Part shown: positions 8,492-18,454 of the stretch, piece after piece
Position numbering within the stretch: the stretch's first letter is position 1
How the letters are laid out: every line of letters begins with the position of its first letter
NCBI RefSeq assembly: GCF_013366375.1
Contig: NZ_JABWMJ010000001.1
Span: 806,001 to 870,000, forward strand
Length of the DNA: 64,000 nucleotides
From: Rhizobacter koreensis
GTDB taxonomy: Bacteria > Pseudomonadota > Gammaproteobacteria > Burkholderiales > Burkholderiaceae_C
Reading direction: 5' to 3'
The notes under the pieces: model-generated
The model's database searches: none
What the model saw: the letters and a program-made list of their open reading frames with translations, nothing else
What the model was told of the DNA's origin: nothing
Program-made: the position numbers and the translations under genes

Positions 8492-9252
8492 ACATCAACG
8501 GACAGGCCGCGATCGTCACCGGCGGCGCTTCGGGCCTCGGCGCCGCGACCGCGCGCGAGCTCGCGCGGCAGGGCGCGAAGGTCGCCATCCTCGACCGCAA
8601 CGCCGAGGGTGCCGCCGCGGTCGCGGCCGAGATCGGCGGCATCGGCGTCGGCTGCGACATCACGTCGAGCGACAGCATCGCCGCCGCGCTCGACGCCGCG
8701 CGTGCCGCGCACGGCCCGGCGCGCCTGCTGATGAACATCGCCGGCATCGGCACCGCCAAGCGCGTGATCGGGCGCGACGGCGCGCCGATGCCGCTGGCCG
8801 ACTTCAGGAAGGTGATCGACGTCAACCTGGTCGGCACCTTCGACGTGATTCGCCAGGCCGCCGCCGAGATGGCCAAGCTCGACCCGCTCGCCGACGGCGA
8901 GCGCGGCGTCATCGTCTGCACCGCATCGGTCGCGGCGTACGACGGCCAGGTCGGGCAGGAGGCATACGCCGCGTCGAAGGGCGGGCTGGTCTCGCTCACG
9001 CTGCCGCTCGCGCGCGACCTCGCCCAGTTCGGCGTCCGCGTCGTCACCATCGCGCCGGGGCTCTTCCTCACCCCGCTGATGGCCGAGCTGCCGCAGAACG
9101 TGCAGGAATCCCTGGCCGCGAGCATTCCGTTCCCCAAGCGTCTGGGCAAACCCGAAGAGTTCGCGCAGCTCGCCGCCGGCATCATCGCGAACCCCTCGCT
9201 CAACGGCGAGGTGATCCGCCTCGACGGCGCGCTGCGGCTCGCGCCGCGCTGA
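8488..9252 (+). CDS. SDR-family dehydrogenase, 3-hydroxyacyl-CoA dehydrogenase type II-like
   Basis: This 254-residue classical short-chain dehydrogenase has the NAD-binding TGGASGLG at about residues 11-18, an NIAG segment (variant of NNAG), and the catalytic Ser-Tyr-x3-Lys as TASVAAYDGQVGQEAYAASKGG. Overall it resembles the HSD10-type 3-hydroxyacyl-CoA dehydrogenases. Next to a CoA ligase and a crotonase it probably oxidises the 3-hydroxyacyl-CoA made from a phenylpropanoid, meaning a beta-oxidation-like route. No thiolase is present in the window. Start and previous stop overlap as ATGA. Confidence 0.8.
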   Translation: MNINGQAAIVTGGASGLGAATARELARQGAKVAILDRNAEGAAAVAAEIGGIGVGCDITSSDSIAAALDAARAAHGPARLLMNIAGIGTAKRVIGRDGAPMPLADFRKVIDVNLVGTFDVIRQAAAEMAKLDPLADGERGVIVCTASVAAYDGQVGQEAYAASKGGLVSLTLPLARDLAQFGVRVVTIAPGLFLTPLMAELPQNVQESLAASIPFPKRLGKPEEFAQLAAGIIANPSLNGEVIRLDGALRLAPR

Positions 9253-9277
9253 GCACGCCCTTCGTTTTTCCTGCCGC

Positions 9278-9712
9278 ATGCCGCGCACCACGACCCATTC
9301 CGTTCAAGTCGAATTCGGAGACTGCGATCCCGCCGGGATCGTGTTCTTCCCGAACTTCTCGCGCTGGATGGATGCGGCGTCGCTCTCGTTCTTCATGCAG
9401 TGCGGGGTGCCGCCGTGGCGCGAGCTGGTGAAGACGCGCGGCATCGTCGGCACGCCGCTGCTGGAGATCAACACCCGCTTCAAGCAGGCCGCCACCTACG
9501 GGCAGCGGCTCACGGTCGAGACCCACGTGTCCGAGTGGCGCGCCCGGACGTTCACCCAGGTGCACCGCGTCACGCGGGCGCGTGACGGCGGCGGGGCCGA
9601 CCTGATCTGCGAAGGCACCGAGGTGCGCGCCTTCGTGCACCGCGACCCCGAAGACCCGGACCGGCTGCGCGCGCTGCCGGTTCCCGACGACATCCGCGCC
9701 TTGTGCGAATAG
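9278..9712 (+). CDS. 4-hydroxybenzoyl-CoA thioesterase-like hotdog thioesterase
   Basis: This 144-residue single hotdog domain carries the 4HBT signature EFGDCDPAGIVFFPNFSRW with the catalytic-type Asp17. The family hydrolyses aryl- and acyl-CoA. It lies 25 bp after the dehydrogenase, so it plausibly frees the aromatic acid from its CoA ester at the end of side-chain shortening, or releases stalled CoA. It could alternatively act on another acyl-CoA. Confidence 0.75.
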   Translation: MPRTTTHSVQVEFGDCDPAGIVFFPNFSRWMDAASLSFFMQCGVPPWRELVKTRGIVGTPLLEINTRFKQAATYGQRLTVETHVSEWRARTFTQVHRVTRARDGGGADLICEGTEVRAFVHRDPEDPDRLRALPVPDDIRALCE

Positions 9713-9755
9713 CGGGCAACTGCCCGAACCCTGCCTCTTCAAGGAGACGACGAAG

Positions 9756-10898
9756 ATGAAGCTCTGCAAACCCCTGGCTGCCGCGTTGCTGACGCTCGCC
9801 GCGACGACCGGCGCCTACGCCGATATCACGATCGGCGTGAGCCTCTCGCTGACCGGCCCGACTTCGGCGCTCGGCATCCCGACCAAGAACGGCATCGCGC
9901 TCTGGCCGAAGGAGATCGCGGGCGAGAAGCTCAACGTGATCGTGCTCGACGACGCGACCGACCCGACCAAGGCGGTGCAGAACACCCGCAAGTTCCTCAC
10001 CGAGGACAAGGTCGACATCATCGTCGGCTCGGTCGCGACGCCGGTCGCCGCGGCGATGGCCGACGTCGCCGCCGAAGGCAGGACGGTGCAGCTGATGCTG
10101 TCGCCGGTGAACCTGCCCGAGGGTCGCGGCGGCTGGTCGTTCCGCATGCCTCAATCGACGGCCGTGATGGCGATCCCGATCGTCGAGCACTGGAAGAAGA
10201 CCGGCGTCAAGACCTACGGCTTCCTCGGCTACGCCGACGCCTACGGCGAAGCGTGGCTCAGCGACATCCGCCCGCTCGCCGAGAAGGCCGGCATCAAGCT
10301 CGTCGCGACCGAGCGCTTCGCGCGCACCGACACCAGCGTCACCGGGCAGGCGCTCAAGCTCGTCTCGGCCAACCCCGACGCGATCCTGGTCGTCGCCTCG
10401 GGCAGCGGCGCGGCGATGCCGCACAAGGGCCTGGTCGAGCGCGGCTACGCCAAGTCGAAGATCTACCAGACGCACGGCGCCGCGACGCTCGACCTGATCC
10501 GCGTCGGCGGTGCCGACGTCGAGGGCTCGTTCGTGTCGTCGGGCCCGGCGGTCGTCGCCGACAAGCTGCCGGCCAGCAACGCCAGCAAGCAGCTCGGCAT
10601 GCGCTACATCAGCGAGTTCGAGAAGCTCTACGGCAAGGGCAGCGCCAACCAGTTCGGCGCCCACGCATTCGACGTCGTGATCGTGCTGCAGAAGGCGGTG
10701 CCGATCGCGCTGAAGAAGGGCAAGCCGGGCACGCCCGAGTTCCGCGCCGCGCTCAAGGAGGCGTTCGAGACCATGGGCCGGACCCCGGTCTCGCAGGGCG
10801 TCCTGAACTGGACCGCGACCGACCACTTCGGCTACACGCCCGAGACGGGCGTGCTTCTGAAGGTCGTGAAGGGCGACTGGGAAGTCGTTCCGAACTGA
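9756..10898 (+). CDS. branched-chain-type (HAAT) ABC transporter substrate-binding protein
   Basis: This 380-residue type I periplasmic binding protein has a Sec signal peptide ([22 protein letters not shown]) and a mature start at [18 protein letters not shown], the usual Leu/Ile/Val-binding fold opening. An AAGGAGA ribosome site precedes it at normal spacing. HAAT binding proteins often bind aromatic acids instead of amino acids; the p-coumarate-binding protein of Rhodopseudomonas is one such case. Its place inside a hydroxycinnamate-type operon suggests a phenolic acid ligand (inference). A strong hairpin follows the stop, before the permease genes. Confidence 0.85.
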   Translation: MKLCKPLAAALLTLAATTGAYADITIGVSLSLTGPTSALGIPTKNGIALWPKEIAGEKLNVIVLDDATDPTKAVQNTRKFLTEDKVDIIVGSVATPVAAAMADVAAEGRTVQLMLSPVNLPEGRGGWSFRMPQSTAVMAIPIVEHWKKTGVKTYGFLGYADAYGEAWLSDIRPLAEKAGIKLVATERFARTDTSVTGQALKLVSANPDAILVVASGSGAAMPHKGLVERGYAKSKIYQTHGAATLDLIRVGGADVEGSFVSSGPAVVADKLPASNASKQLGMRYISEFEKLYGKGSANQFGAHAFDVVIVLQKAVPIALKKGKPGTPEFRAALKEAFETMGRTPVSQGVLNWTATDHFGYTPETGVLLKVVKGDWEVVPN

Positions 10899-10915
10899 TC
10901 CCGTCGCTCTGAAGC

Positions 10916-10937
10916 CGGCCGGCGCTCGCGCCGGCCG
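10916..10937 (+). terminator. GC-rich hairpin after the binding-protein gene
   Basis: A 10-bp arm at 10916-10925 (CGGCCGGCGC) pairs with 10928-10937 across a 2-nt turn (in practice a 4-nt loop with 9 bp). It lies 18 nt after the binding-protein stop and 20 nt before the permease start. There is no U-tract. Such hairpins often stabilise the upstream message so that the binding protein is made in excess of the membrane subunits. Confidence 0.5.
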
Positions 10938-10956
10938 TCGACCATCCGGCTCCCCC

Positions 10957-11997
10957 ATGGATTTCTCAATCGCCAGCATCCTGCTGCTCGATGGCGTCAC
11001 CAACGGCGCCATCTACGCGCTGCTGGGGCTGGCCATCGTGCTGGTCTTCGCGGTCACCCGCGTCATCTTCATCCCGCAGGGCGAGTTCGTCGCCTATGGC
11101 GCGCTCACGCTGGCGTTGCTGCAGATGGGCAAGGTGCCCGGCACGGTGTGGCTGCTGATCGTGCTCGCGGCCGTGTGCGCGGTCATCGATGTGTTGTCGG
11201 CGCGCAGTCGCGGCGCCGCGCCGGCCGCGGTGATGCGTGCGGTGCTGAAGCTGCTGCTGGTGCCGCTGGTGGTGCTGGGCCTCACGCTGTGGGCCGCGCC
11301 GCTGAAGCTGCCGCTGCTGGTGCAGTGCCTGCTCACGCTGGCGATCGTCACACCGCTCGGCCCGCTCGTCTATCGTCTCGCGTACCAGAAGCTCGCCGAC
11401 GCGACCGTGCTGGTGCTGCTGATCGTTTCGGTCGGCGTCCACTTCGCGCTCACCGGGCTCGGGCTCGTGTTCTTCGGTGCCGAGGGCTTTCGCAACCCGA
11501 GCTTCTGGAACGAGCGCTTCTCGGCCGGCGCGCTCACGCTCTCCGGTCAGACCATCATCATCTTCGCGGTGTCGGCCGCGCTGATCCTGGCGCTCTACCT
11601 CTTCTTCGAGCGCACGCTGCGCGGCAAGGCGCTGCGCGCAACCGCGGTCAATCGGCTCGGGGCGCGGCTGATGGGCATCTCGACGTCGCAGGCCGGCAGC
11701 CTCAGCTTCGGTCTTGCCGCGTTCATCGGCGCGCTCTCGGGCCTCCTCATCGGCCCGGCGACGACGATGTTCTACGACTCGGGGTTCCTCGTGGGCCTCA
11801 AGGGCTTCGTCGCCGCGATCTTCGGGGGCCTCGCCAGCTACCCGGCGGCCGCGCTCGGCGCGCTCTTCGTCGGCGTGATCGAGAGCTTCGGCTCGTTCTG
11901 GGCCAGCGCGTTCAAGGAAGTGATCGTCTTCACCATCATCATTCCGGTGCTGCTCTGGCGTTCGTTCCAGAACCCGCACGACGACGAGGAGGGCTGA
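10957..11997 (+). CDS. branched-chain-type ABC transporter permease (LivH-like), enlarged
   Basis: This 346-residue integral membrane protein of the LivH type starts [21 protein letters not shown] and has the conserved C-terminal region [17 protein letters not shown] and [20 protein letters not shown]. It is about 50 residues longer than usual LivH. The extra part is a hydrophobic segment plus a basic loop at about residues 65-115 ([15 protein letters not shown]). With the fused protein downstream it should form the translocation channel in the inner membrane. Confidence 0.82.
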   Translation: MDFSIASILLLDGVTNGAIYALLGLAIVLVFAVTRVIFIPQGEFVAYGALTLALLQMGKVPGTVWLLIVLAAVCAVIDVLSARSRGAAPAAVMRAVLKLLLVPLVVLGLTLWAAPLKLPLLVQCLLTLAIVTPLGPLVYRLAYQKLADATVLVLLIVSVGVHFALTGLGLVFFGAEGFRNPSFWNERFSAGALTLSGQTIIIFAVSAALILALYLFFERTLRGKALRATAVNRLGARLMGISTSQAGSLSFGLAAFIGALSGLLIGPATTMFYDSGFLVGLKGFVAAIFGGLASYPAAALGALFVGVIESFGSFWASAFKEVIVFTIIIPVLLWRSFQNPHDDEEG

Positions 11998-11999
11998 GC

Positions 12000-13759
12000 A
12001 TGCGCCGCGCCTTTCTCATCGCGTTCGTCGTCGTCCTCGCGCTGCTGCCGGCGTTGCCGGTGCCCGAGTTCTGGATCACGCAGGCCAATTACATCGGCCT
12101 CTACACGCTGGTCGTGATCGGCCTCGTGCTGCTGACCGGCATCGCCGGCCTCACGTCGTTCGGCCAGGCCGCGTTCGTGGGGCTCGGCGCCTACACCGCG
12201 GCCTATCTCGCGCTCACCTACGGCATGTCGCCGTGGCTCACGGTGTGGGCCGGTCTCGCGATCACCGCCGTGGTCGCGCTGGTGCTCGGCGTGGTCACGC
12301 TGCGCATGTCGGGCCACTACCTGCCGCTCGCGACCATCGCCTGGGGCCTGTCGCTGTTCTACCTGCTCGGCAACATCGAGGGCCTCGGCAAGTACGACGG
12401 CCTGCTCGGGGTGCCGGCACTCAACTTCTTCGGCATCGAGCTCAAGTCCGGCCGCAGCTTCTTCTACCTGCTGTGGGTGATCGTGCTGCTCGCGGCGATC
12501 GCGGTGACGCACCTGCTCGACTCGCGCGTCGGCCGCGCGATGCGCGCGGTGAAGGGCGGATCGACCATGCCCGAGGCGATGGGCGTCAACACCTTTGCGG
12601 TGAAGGTGACCGCGTTCCTGCTGGCCGCGCTGCTGGCCAGCATCTCGGGGTGGCTGTTCGCGCACTTCCAGCGCACGGTCAATCCGTCACCCTTCGGCCT
12701 GAACATGGGCATCGAGTACCTGTTCATGGCGGTGGTCGGCGGCGTCGGCCACGTGTGGGGCGCGCTCGTCGGCGCCGGCGCGGTGCAGCTGCTGAAGGAC
12801 CAGCTGCAGGTGCTCCTGCCCAAGCTGCTCGGCCGCAGCGGCAACTACGAGGTCATCGTGTTCGGCGTGCTGCTGGTGCTGGTGCTGCAGTACGCGCGCG
12901 ACGGCATCTGGGCCTTCGTCGAGGCCCGCCTGCCGCGTCTGCGCCGCAAGGTCGACTGGCAGAACGCGCAGCCGCTGCCCGAACGCACCCGCCCGCCGCA
13001 CGGCGAGGTGGTGCTCGACGTGCAGGCGGTGCGCAAGGTGTTCGGCGGGCTGGTGGCGGTCAACGACGTGTCGTTCCAGGTCCGCGCCGGCGAGATCCTC
13101 GGCCTCATCGGTCCCAACGGCGCCGGCAAGTCGACCACCTTCAACCTGGTGACCGGCGTGCTGCCGGCGAGCGGCGGCGAGGTGCGGCTGCAGGGCACGC
13201 GCATCGACGGCCAGGCTTCGCGCGAGATCGCGCGGCGCGGCGTCGCCCGCACGTTCCAGCACGTCAAGATGATCCCCAACATGACCGTCCTCGAGAACGT
13301 CGCGCTCGGCGCGCACCTCCGCGGCGGCCGCGGCGTCGCGTCGGCGATGCTGCGCCTCGACCGCGACGAGGAGCGCCGCCTCATGCGCGAGGCCGAGCGC
13401 CAGCTCGCGCGCATCGGCATGGCCGAGCTCGCGCACGAGTACGCCGGCAACCTGGCGCTGGGCCAGCAGCGCCTGATGGAGATCGCCCGGGCGCTGTGCG
13501 CCGACCCGACGCTGCTGCTGCTCGACGAGCCCGCCGCGGGCCTGCGCCACAAGGAGAAGCAGGGCCTCGCCGACGTGTTGCGTCAGCTGAGGAGCGAAGG
13601 CCTGTCGATCCTCCTGGTCGAGCACGACATGGACCTCGTGATGGGCCTTGTCGATCGCGTGGTCGTCATGGAGTTCGGAACCAAGCTGATCGAGGGAACG
13701 CCCGAGGTCGTGCAGGCGAGCCCCGAAGTGCGCGCGGCTTACCTGGGGACGGAGCACTG

Positions 13760-13760
<1 letters not shown>
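12000..13760 (+). CDS. fused LivM-type permease and LivG-type ATPase
   Basis: This 586-residue fusion starts at the ATG at 12000, two bases after the LivH stop. Residues 1 to about 315 form a LivM-like permease with about nine membrane segments. About residues 335-586 form an ABC ATPase with Walker A GPNGAGKST, a signature-like GNLALGQQR (in place of LSGGQQR), Walker B LLLLDEPAAGL and the switch His in LVEHDMDL. A short linker rich in Gln, Pro and Arg joins them. Its stop overlaps the LivF start as ATGA. Confidence 0.85.
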
Positions 13761-14580
<820 letters not shown>

Positions 14581-14584
<4 letters not shown>

Positions 14585-15222
14585 GCATGGACGGGCGCGG
14601 CGCGGCGGACAACGTCGCTGCTGTGGCCGGGTCGGTGCGGCGTGGGCGGGCGGGTGCTGGCAGAGCGCGTGCGGCGTCGCTCCCAACCGGCGCTGAAGAC
14701 GTCGGCACAAACGAGGCGGCTGTCGAAGCGGCTTCGCCATCGATCGAGCGGCCAGAGCGCCGCGGCGCGCGCAGCGACCGCCCGCTGGATCAGTCGCGCC
14801 TCACGTCGCTGGTCGGCTACGCCGCGTCGCGCGCCTCGCTCGAGCTGCGCAAGTGCTTCACCCAGAACCTCGGCCCGCTCGGCCTCAAGACGACGGAGTA
14901 CTCGATCCTGATGCTGCTCGCGGCCAACCCCGACGTGAACCAGAAGCAGCTCGGCCAGACCCTCGACATCTCGCCGCCGAACATGGCGGTGACGCTCGAT
15001 CGCATGGTCGAGCGCGGCTGGGTGGAGCGGGTGCGCAGCACGCGGGATCGGCGCGCGCAGCAGATTCACCTGACGGATGCGGGGCGGGAACTGGTGCGCA
15101 AGAGCGAGAAGATCGCCGCGAACATGGAGAGTGGAGCGCTGAAGGGTCTCTCGGGGGCCGAGAGAGCGTTGCTCGTGGAGTTGTTGATGAAGGTGGTGGA
15201 CAGTCCGCCGTCGCAACGGTGA
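14581..15222 (+). CDS. MarR-family transcriptional regulator
   Basis: The protein is up to 213 residues from the GTG at 14581; an ATG at 14587 is equally possible. The winged-helix domain spans about residues 70-205: LGLKTTEYSILMLL, the recognition region QLGQTLDISPPNMAVTLDRMVERGW, and the wing VRSTRDRRAQQIHLTDAG. The first 65 or so residues are low-complexity (Ala, Arg, Gly) and unusual for MarR proteins of about 150 residues. As the last gene of the CoA-ligase/transport operon it probably senses a pathway intermediate. CouR and FerC regulators, also MarR types, respond to hydroxycinnamoyl-CoA. Confidence 0.8.
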
Positions 15223-15469
15223 TGGCGAGGCTTACGTCATACCGGACACTCAGCCTACGAAAAGCGGATCGCTGATGCCGCCGCTCGGCAGCTTAGGGAT
15301 GGCACCACCTTGCGACGCTCGACGGCGCCAAGTAACAATGCAAGCGCCGCCCGGCATGGGCGGAACCGGATCGCTGCTGGCGACCGGCCGTCGGAGTGCC
15401 TGTGGCGCCGGCGCCCCGTAAGTTCTTCGATAGAAGGCAACGGGACTTCAACCAACCTGGAGTCTCCGT

Positions 15470-15988
15470 ATGCCTCGTTCTCTCGTTCGGTATCGGCGTG
15501 AAGCTTTCGCACGTCAGAGTGGCCGTTGTTACTACTGCCAATGTCTGATGTGGGAAGAAGACCTCGCGCGTTTCGCCGGGTACCACCAGCTGTCTGCGCG
15601 CCAGGCAAGCCTGCTGCGGAGCAGTGCAGAGCATCTGCTTCCTCGATCCGCGGGTGGGAGTGTTTGCCGCGACAACATCGTCGCCGCGTGCGTTCACTGC
15701 AACCGTACACGACACAAGGCCAGGAGCCCGCTGGACCCGGATTGCCTGCGTATGCGGGTGCGCAAGTTGGTCGCTGCGGGACGCTGGCTTCCTCAGGGTC
15801 TTCATCGTCTGGCGACCATGGGCCCCGGCCGACCGCAGCGCACTGTCCTTCATGGTCACTCGTCGTGCAGTAGCTTGCCGCCACTTGAAGAAGGTCCCTT
15901 ATGCCCAACCGCACCGTCCACCTCCACCGCGTCCTCCGCACCCAACCCGAGAAGCTCTACCGCGCGTTCCTCGACGCCGACGCGTTAG
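15470..15988 (+). CDS. small HNH endonuclease with unusual read-through tail
   Basis: The first 110 or so residues hold an HNH nuclease core: two zinc CxxC pairs (CYYC and CVHC) around SAEHLLPRSAGGSVCRDNIVAAC and a basic NRTRHKAR end. Codon use differs from the surroundings, with many A/T-ending codons (cgt, gtt, tat, gaa, tgt). The flanking sequence from about 15230 is also less GC-rich, suggesting acquisition from elsewhere. The last 50 or so residues are Ser/Pro/Thr-rich, and the frame runs 88 bp into the next gene, so the natural C-terminus may have been lost. The start at 15470 follows a CTGGAGTCTCC ribosome-site-like stretch. Confidence 0.6.
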   Translation: MPRSLVRYRREAFARQSGRCYYCQCLMWEEDLARFAGYHQLSARQASLLRSSAEHLLPRSAGGSVCRDNIVAACVHCNRTRHKARSPLDPDCLRMRVRKLVAAGRWLPQGLHRLATMGPGRPQRTVLHGHSSCSSLPPLEEGPLCPTAPSTSTASSAPNPRSSTARSSTPTR

Positions 15989-16347
15989 CCAAGTGGCTGC
16001 CGCCGTACGGCTTCACGTGCAGGGTCGACCACCTCGACGCGCGCGTCGGCGGCACGTTCCGCATGTCGTTCCGCAACTTCGGGTCGGGCAGCTCGCACGC
16101 GTTCGGGGGCGAGTACCTCGAACTGGTGCCGAACGAGCGAATCCGCTACACGGACCGGTTCGATGACCCCAACCTGCCGGGCCTCATCGAGGTCACGGTG
16201 ACGCTGAAGCCGGTGATCTGCGGCACGGAACTGAGCATCGAGCAAGCCAACATTCCGGAGGCGATTCCGCTCGAGATGTGCTACCTCGGCTGGCAGGAGT
16301 CGCTGCTGCAACTCGCGGCGCTGGTGGAGCCCGACATTCCGGGTTGA
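15901..16347 (+). CDS. SRPBCC (AHSA1-like) ligand-binding domain protein
   Basis: This 148-residue single-domain helix-grip protein starts with VHLHRVLRTQPEKLYRAFLDADALAKWLPP, the usual START/AHSA1 opening. It ends with the typical SLLQLAALVEPDIPG helix. An AGAAGG ribosome site lies 6-7 nt upstream. Family members bind small hydrophobic ligands or act as ATPase co-chaperones; a specific role cannot be given. Its start lies inside the tail of the HNH frame. Confidence 0.75.
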   Translation: MPNRTVHLHRVLRTQPEKLYRAFLDADALAKWLPPYGFTCRVDHLDARVGGTFRMSFRNFGSGSSHAFGGEYLELVPNERIRYTDRFDDPNLPGLIEVTVTLKPVICGTELSIEQANIPEAIPLEMCYLGWQESLLQLAALVEPDIPG

Positions 16348-16502
16348 CGATTCGCGCGGCGGCAACCTGCGACGACTTGCACGCGCGCGTAATCCCTTTC
16401 CCCCGCGAATCCCTCCGCGGCCGCGGCCCGCGTGCCGATCAGGTGCCTAGAGTGCCGGAGCTCGCTACAGCTCTCGCGCGTCATCGCCGACGCGGCACTG
16501 CG

Positions 16503-16970
16503 ATGAAGAAGTACACCGCCGTCTATCTGCTTGCTTATGTGCTGTGCAGCGTGGCCGTGGGCCTGCTGGCCGAGATGCTGAAGGCGAAAGGCGGCAGCGC
16601 CTTCAACCTGGCGGCCGGTCTTGGCGCCGCCTTCATCGCCGCACACGTCTTCGTGCGTGACCACGCCCGCGGTCCGACGCCTGCCGAGCGGATCTCGTTC
16701 GCGCGTCAGGCGATCGGTGCCACCTGGGCGCTCGGGCTGCTGGCGGCGGCGGTCGTCTTCTTGGCCGTGCTTCCGTGGTCGCAGGCGAAACTGGCGCTCT
16801 ACGCCTTGCGGCTGCCGATCGTGCTCGCGGTCGCCGTGCCGGTGCTCGTGGTCGGATCGCTCGTCTACTACGTCGCCGTGCGCTGGGCATTCGGTTGGTA
16901 CGGCAGGCGCTCCGCAGAGGGCGGGAGCAGCGGGCTGGAAGCGCCTGGGACGAGGCGCCGGCCCGCTTGA
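16503..16970 (+). CDS. ABZJ_00895-like small membrane protein of unknown function
   Basis: This 155-residue protein starts at the ATG at 16503 (MKKYTAVYLLAYVLCSV). Four hydrophobic segments are visible, at about residues 5-24, 32-49, 72-92 and 100-125, with a short basic loop (RDHARGPTPAERISFARQA) between the second and third. It resembles the ABZJ_00895 family of inner-membrane proteins, which has no known function. The hydrophilic tail is low-complexity. It converges with the methionine-synthase-like gene. Confidence 0.55.
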   Translation: MKKYTAVYLLAYVLCSVAVGLLAEMLKAKGGSAFNLAAGLGAAFIAAHVFVRDHARGPTPAERISFARQAIGATWALGLLAAAVVFLAVLPWSQAKLALYALRLPIVLAVAVPVLVVGSLVYYVAVRWAFGWYGRRSAEGGSSGLEAPGTRRRPA

Positions 16971-17093
16971 GCGTTGCTCACTCGAGGGCGGGCTCGGGCT
17001 GAACCTGTCGCAGAGCCGGCACGACGCTGACGTGCGCGGCTTCCGCTGGGTCGATCGGCCCGGACTTCCCGCGCTGCTCGCCGATGTCGCCGC

Positions 17094-18200
17094 TCAGCCC
17101 CAGACCTCCTTCGCCACCTCCACGATCAGCGCCAGCTTCGCGCGCTGCGCCTCGACCGCGATGTCGTTCCCGTGCACCGTGCTCGAGAACCCGCACTGCG
17201 GCGACAGGCAGAGCTGATCGAGCGGCACGTACTTCGCCGCCTCGTCGATGCGCCGCTTGATATCGTCCTTGTGCTCGAGCTCGCCGAGCTTGGTGGTCAC
17301 GAGGCCGAGCACCACCGTCTTGCCGGGCTTCAGGTGGCGCAGCGGCTTGAAGTCGCCGCTGCGCGCGTCGTCGTACTCGAGAAAGTAGCCGTCGATGTTC
17401 ATCTCCGACAGCAGCGCCTCGGCGACCGGCTCGTAGCCGCCCTGCGCGGCCCAGGTGCTCTTGAAGTTGCCGCGGCACAGGTGCACCGCGAGCGTCATGC
17501 CTTGCGGCTTCTGCGCGACGACGCGGTTGATGAAGCTGGCGTAGCGGTGCGGCAGCTCGTCGGGGTCGTCGCCGCGCTGGCGGGCGGCCTCGCGCATCTG
17601 GTCGTCGCACAGATACGCGAGGTTGGTGTCGTCCATCTGCACGTAGGTGCAGCCGGCGGCGGCGAGCGAGCGCAGTTCCTCGCCATAGGCGTTGGCGACG
17701 TCCTGGTAGAACGGCTCGAGGTCGGGGTAGTGCTCGCGGCTGATGCCGGCGCGGCCGCCGCGGAAGTGCAGCATGGTCGGCGACGGGATCGTCACCTTGG
17801 CGGTCTTGCCCGGCGCGAGCTGCGACTGCAGGTACTCGAAGTCGGCGCGCTGGATTTCCTTTACGTGGCGCACCTTGTCGACCACGTGCATCACGGGCGG
17901 CGCGAGGTGTTCGGTGCCGTCGGCATGCTTGACCAGCACGGGCGGCTGCGTCTTCACGCCGCCGAGTTGCTCGAGAAAGTCGATGTGGAAGTAGGTGCGG
18001 CGGAACTCGCCGTCGGTGATGCTCTGCAGGCCGACGTCCTGCTGGAACCTGACGATCTCGGTGATCGCGTCGTCCTCGACCTTGCGCAGCTCCTCGGCCG
18101 AGATCTCGCCCTTGTGCTTGCGCTCGCGCGCCTCGAGCAGGCGCTTGGGGCGCAGGAAACTGCCGACGTGGTCGGCGCGGAACGGCGGGTTCTGGCTCAT
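17094..18200 (-). CDS. cobalamin-independent methionine synthase-like methyltransferase (MetE C-terminal type)
   Basis: The protein has 368 residues from the ATG at 18200, preceded by GGAG (GGAGATATCGA). It is a single TIM barrel equal to the C-terminal half of MetE. It keeps the homocysteine and zinc sites: FRADHVGSF near the N-terminus, His and Cys in AVHLCRGNF (about residues 233-235), the YDDARSGDF segment and the final Cys in SPQCGFSSTVHG. The folate-binding N-terminal half of full MetE is absent, as in the YxjG/YxjH group. The methyl donor may therefore be a small methylated compound rather than methyl-tetrahydrofolate triglutamate. No SAM or cobalamin riboswitch is visible upstream. 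Confidence 0.78.
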   Translation of the reverse strand: MSQNPPFRADHVGSFLRPKRLLEARERKHKGEISAEELRKVEDDAITEIVRFQQDVGLQSITDGEFRRTYFHIDFLEQLGGVKTQPPVLVKHADGTEHLAPPVMHVVDKVRHVKEIQRADFEYLQSQLAPGKTAKVTIPSPTMLHFRGGRAGISREHYPDLEPFYQDVANAYGEELRSLAAAGCTYVQMDDTNLAYLCDDQMREAARQRGDDPDELPHRYASFINRVVAQKPQGMTLAVHLCRGNFKSTWAAQGGYEPVAEALLSEMNIDGYFLEYDDARSGDFKPLRHLKPGKTVVLGLVTTKLGELEHKDDIKRRIDEAAKYVPLDQLCLSPQCGFSSTVHGNDIAVEAQRAKLALIVEVAKEVWG

Positions 18201-18370
18201 TCGATATCTCCGGTTCGGGAACACGCCGGCGCGGACTCGCGGCGGCTGAGGAAAGTAGCGGGAAATCTTACGCGCGACCGTCGCTGCGGCGCTCGCGCCG
18301 GCCCGATGCCCAGCGGCGGCAGCCGACCGGCGCAGATCGTTCGAGCGGCGCTTGCGGATGCGTCGACGCG

Positions 18371-18393
18371 AAAAGGCCGGCGCTCGGCCGGCC
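18371..18393 (-). terminator. intrinsic terminator of the second tannase gene
   Basis: On the minus strand GGCCGGC (18393-18387) pairs with GCCGGCC (18381-18375) around a 5-nt loop and is followed by TTTT (18374-18371). It starts about 60 nt after the tannase stop and separates that transcript from the methionine-synthase-like gene. It is the only clear hairpin plus U-tract I found in the window. Confidence 0.65.
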
Positions 18394-18454
18394 CCTCATG
18401 AAGCCGAAGTGGACGAGCCCGCCAGCGCCGCGGGCCCGCCCACTCAAGCCGCGC

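Noticed and set aside
9713..9726. Short palindrome CGGGCA-AC-TGCCCG after the thioesterase gene
   Set aside because: The stem is only 6 bp with a 2-nt turn, and the next gene follows closely. It is too weak to call a terminator.
18201..18370. Possible SAM or cobalamin riboswitch before the methionine-synthase-like gene
   Set aside because: No B12-box or SAM-box elements are visible. The gap holds only an ordinary ribosome site and the upstream gene's terminator.
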